Source: Lumbricus rubellus (Eukaryota; Annelida; Clitellata; Crassiclitellata; Lumbricidae). Taken from it: a DNA stretch of 64,000 nt. Location of the stretch: the NCBI GenBank assembly GCA_945859605.1, contig OX243824.1, forward strand, positions 18,529,767 to 18,593,766, in the 5' to 3' direction. Below are positions 63,908 to 64,000 of the stretch, piece by piece (position 1 is the stretch's first letter; each line of letters opens with the position of its first letter). The translations under genes were made by a program, and so were the position numbers. Below the pieces are notes generated by a model, which was given only the letters and a program-made list of their open reading frames with translations, had not been told where the DNA came from and did not search any database.

Positions 63908-64000
63908 TTATAGCGCCCCTTCAAGCTCTCGCTACTCAGAGGCGCTCCCGAATGCAGAGCGGACACTGCATCAGAGTTTCATGCCAAAGCGCTGAGCAAT
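63908..64000 (-). mobile_element. SINE, cut by the window edge
   Basis: TATAGCGCCCCTTCAAGCTC, CTCAGAGGCGCTCCCGAATG and CATCAGAGTTTCATGCC are the complement of the SINE tail and body. It lies about 120 bp upstream of the zinc-finger start codon. Confidence 0.85.

Overview
This is a window of animal nuclear DNA. It has multi-exon genes with GT/AG introns, eukaryotic tRNA genes, SINEs, LINE remnants, very many non-autonomous DNA transposons, and long microsatellites. The protein types (an SLC26A11-like sulfate transporter, an SLC10 cotransporter with an ectodomain, an orphan rhodopsin-class GPCR in one exon) and the dense scattering of the palindrome TAGGCCTA suggest a marine invertebrate, probably a deuterostome such as an echinoderm. 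The organism assignment is inference.

Layout. From 1 to 3,091 there is the end of a transposon, microsatellites and no exon I can recognise. From 3,092 to 17,544 (+) sixteen exons join in frame into the C-terminal 493 residues of an SLC26A11-like anion transporter, including the STAS domain and stop; the exons for the N-terminal part are not visible here. Its introns carry four tRNA-Pro(TGG) copies (one +, three -) amplified by an inverted and then tandem duplication, plus several transposons. From 17,545 to 28,574 there is only repeat DNA, including a giant fold-back microsatellite. From 28,575 to 33,480 (-) lies a complete three-exon SLC10-type sodium-coupled cotransporter (523 aa). From 33,481 to 41,783 come repeats, a 1.7-kb TA-flanked transposon inserted in (TATG)n, a pure TATG array of about 485 bp, and a 1-kb minisatellite. 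From 41,782 to 42,885 (-) there is an intronless 367-aa GPCR whose stop codon lies in the first minisatellite unit. From 42,900 to 61,600 there are microsatellites, three decayed Tc1/mariner-type elements, hAT-like MITEs, LINE tails, SINEs and a piggyBac-like palindrome. From 61,607 to 63,790 (-) there is an intronless 727-aa multi-C2H2 zinc-finger protein.

The four protein genes do not form a functional set; each is an independent eukaryotic transcription unit. The strongest story is the mobile DNA. At least nine short elements have recognisable terminal inverted repeats, and most have exact or near-exact 8-bp target duplications. Elements with different termini share the same internal module built around GACTAAAAAAGGTCAT. 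A tRNA-derived SINE shares its 3' part with the 3' ends of LINE remnants in the same window, including the LINE stop codon region. I found no CRISPR array, bacterial operon, rRNA gene or viral gene.
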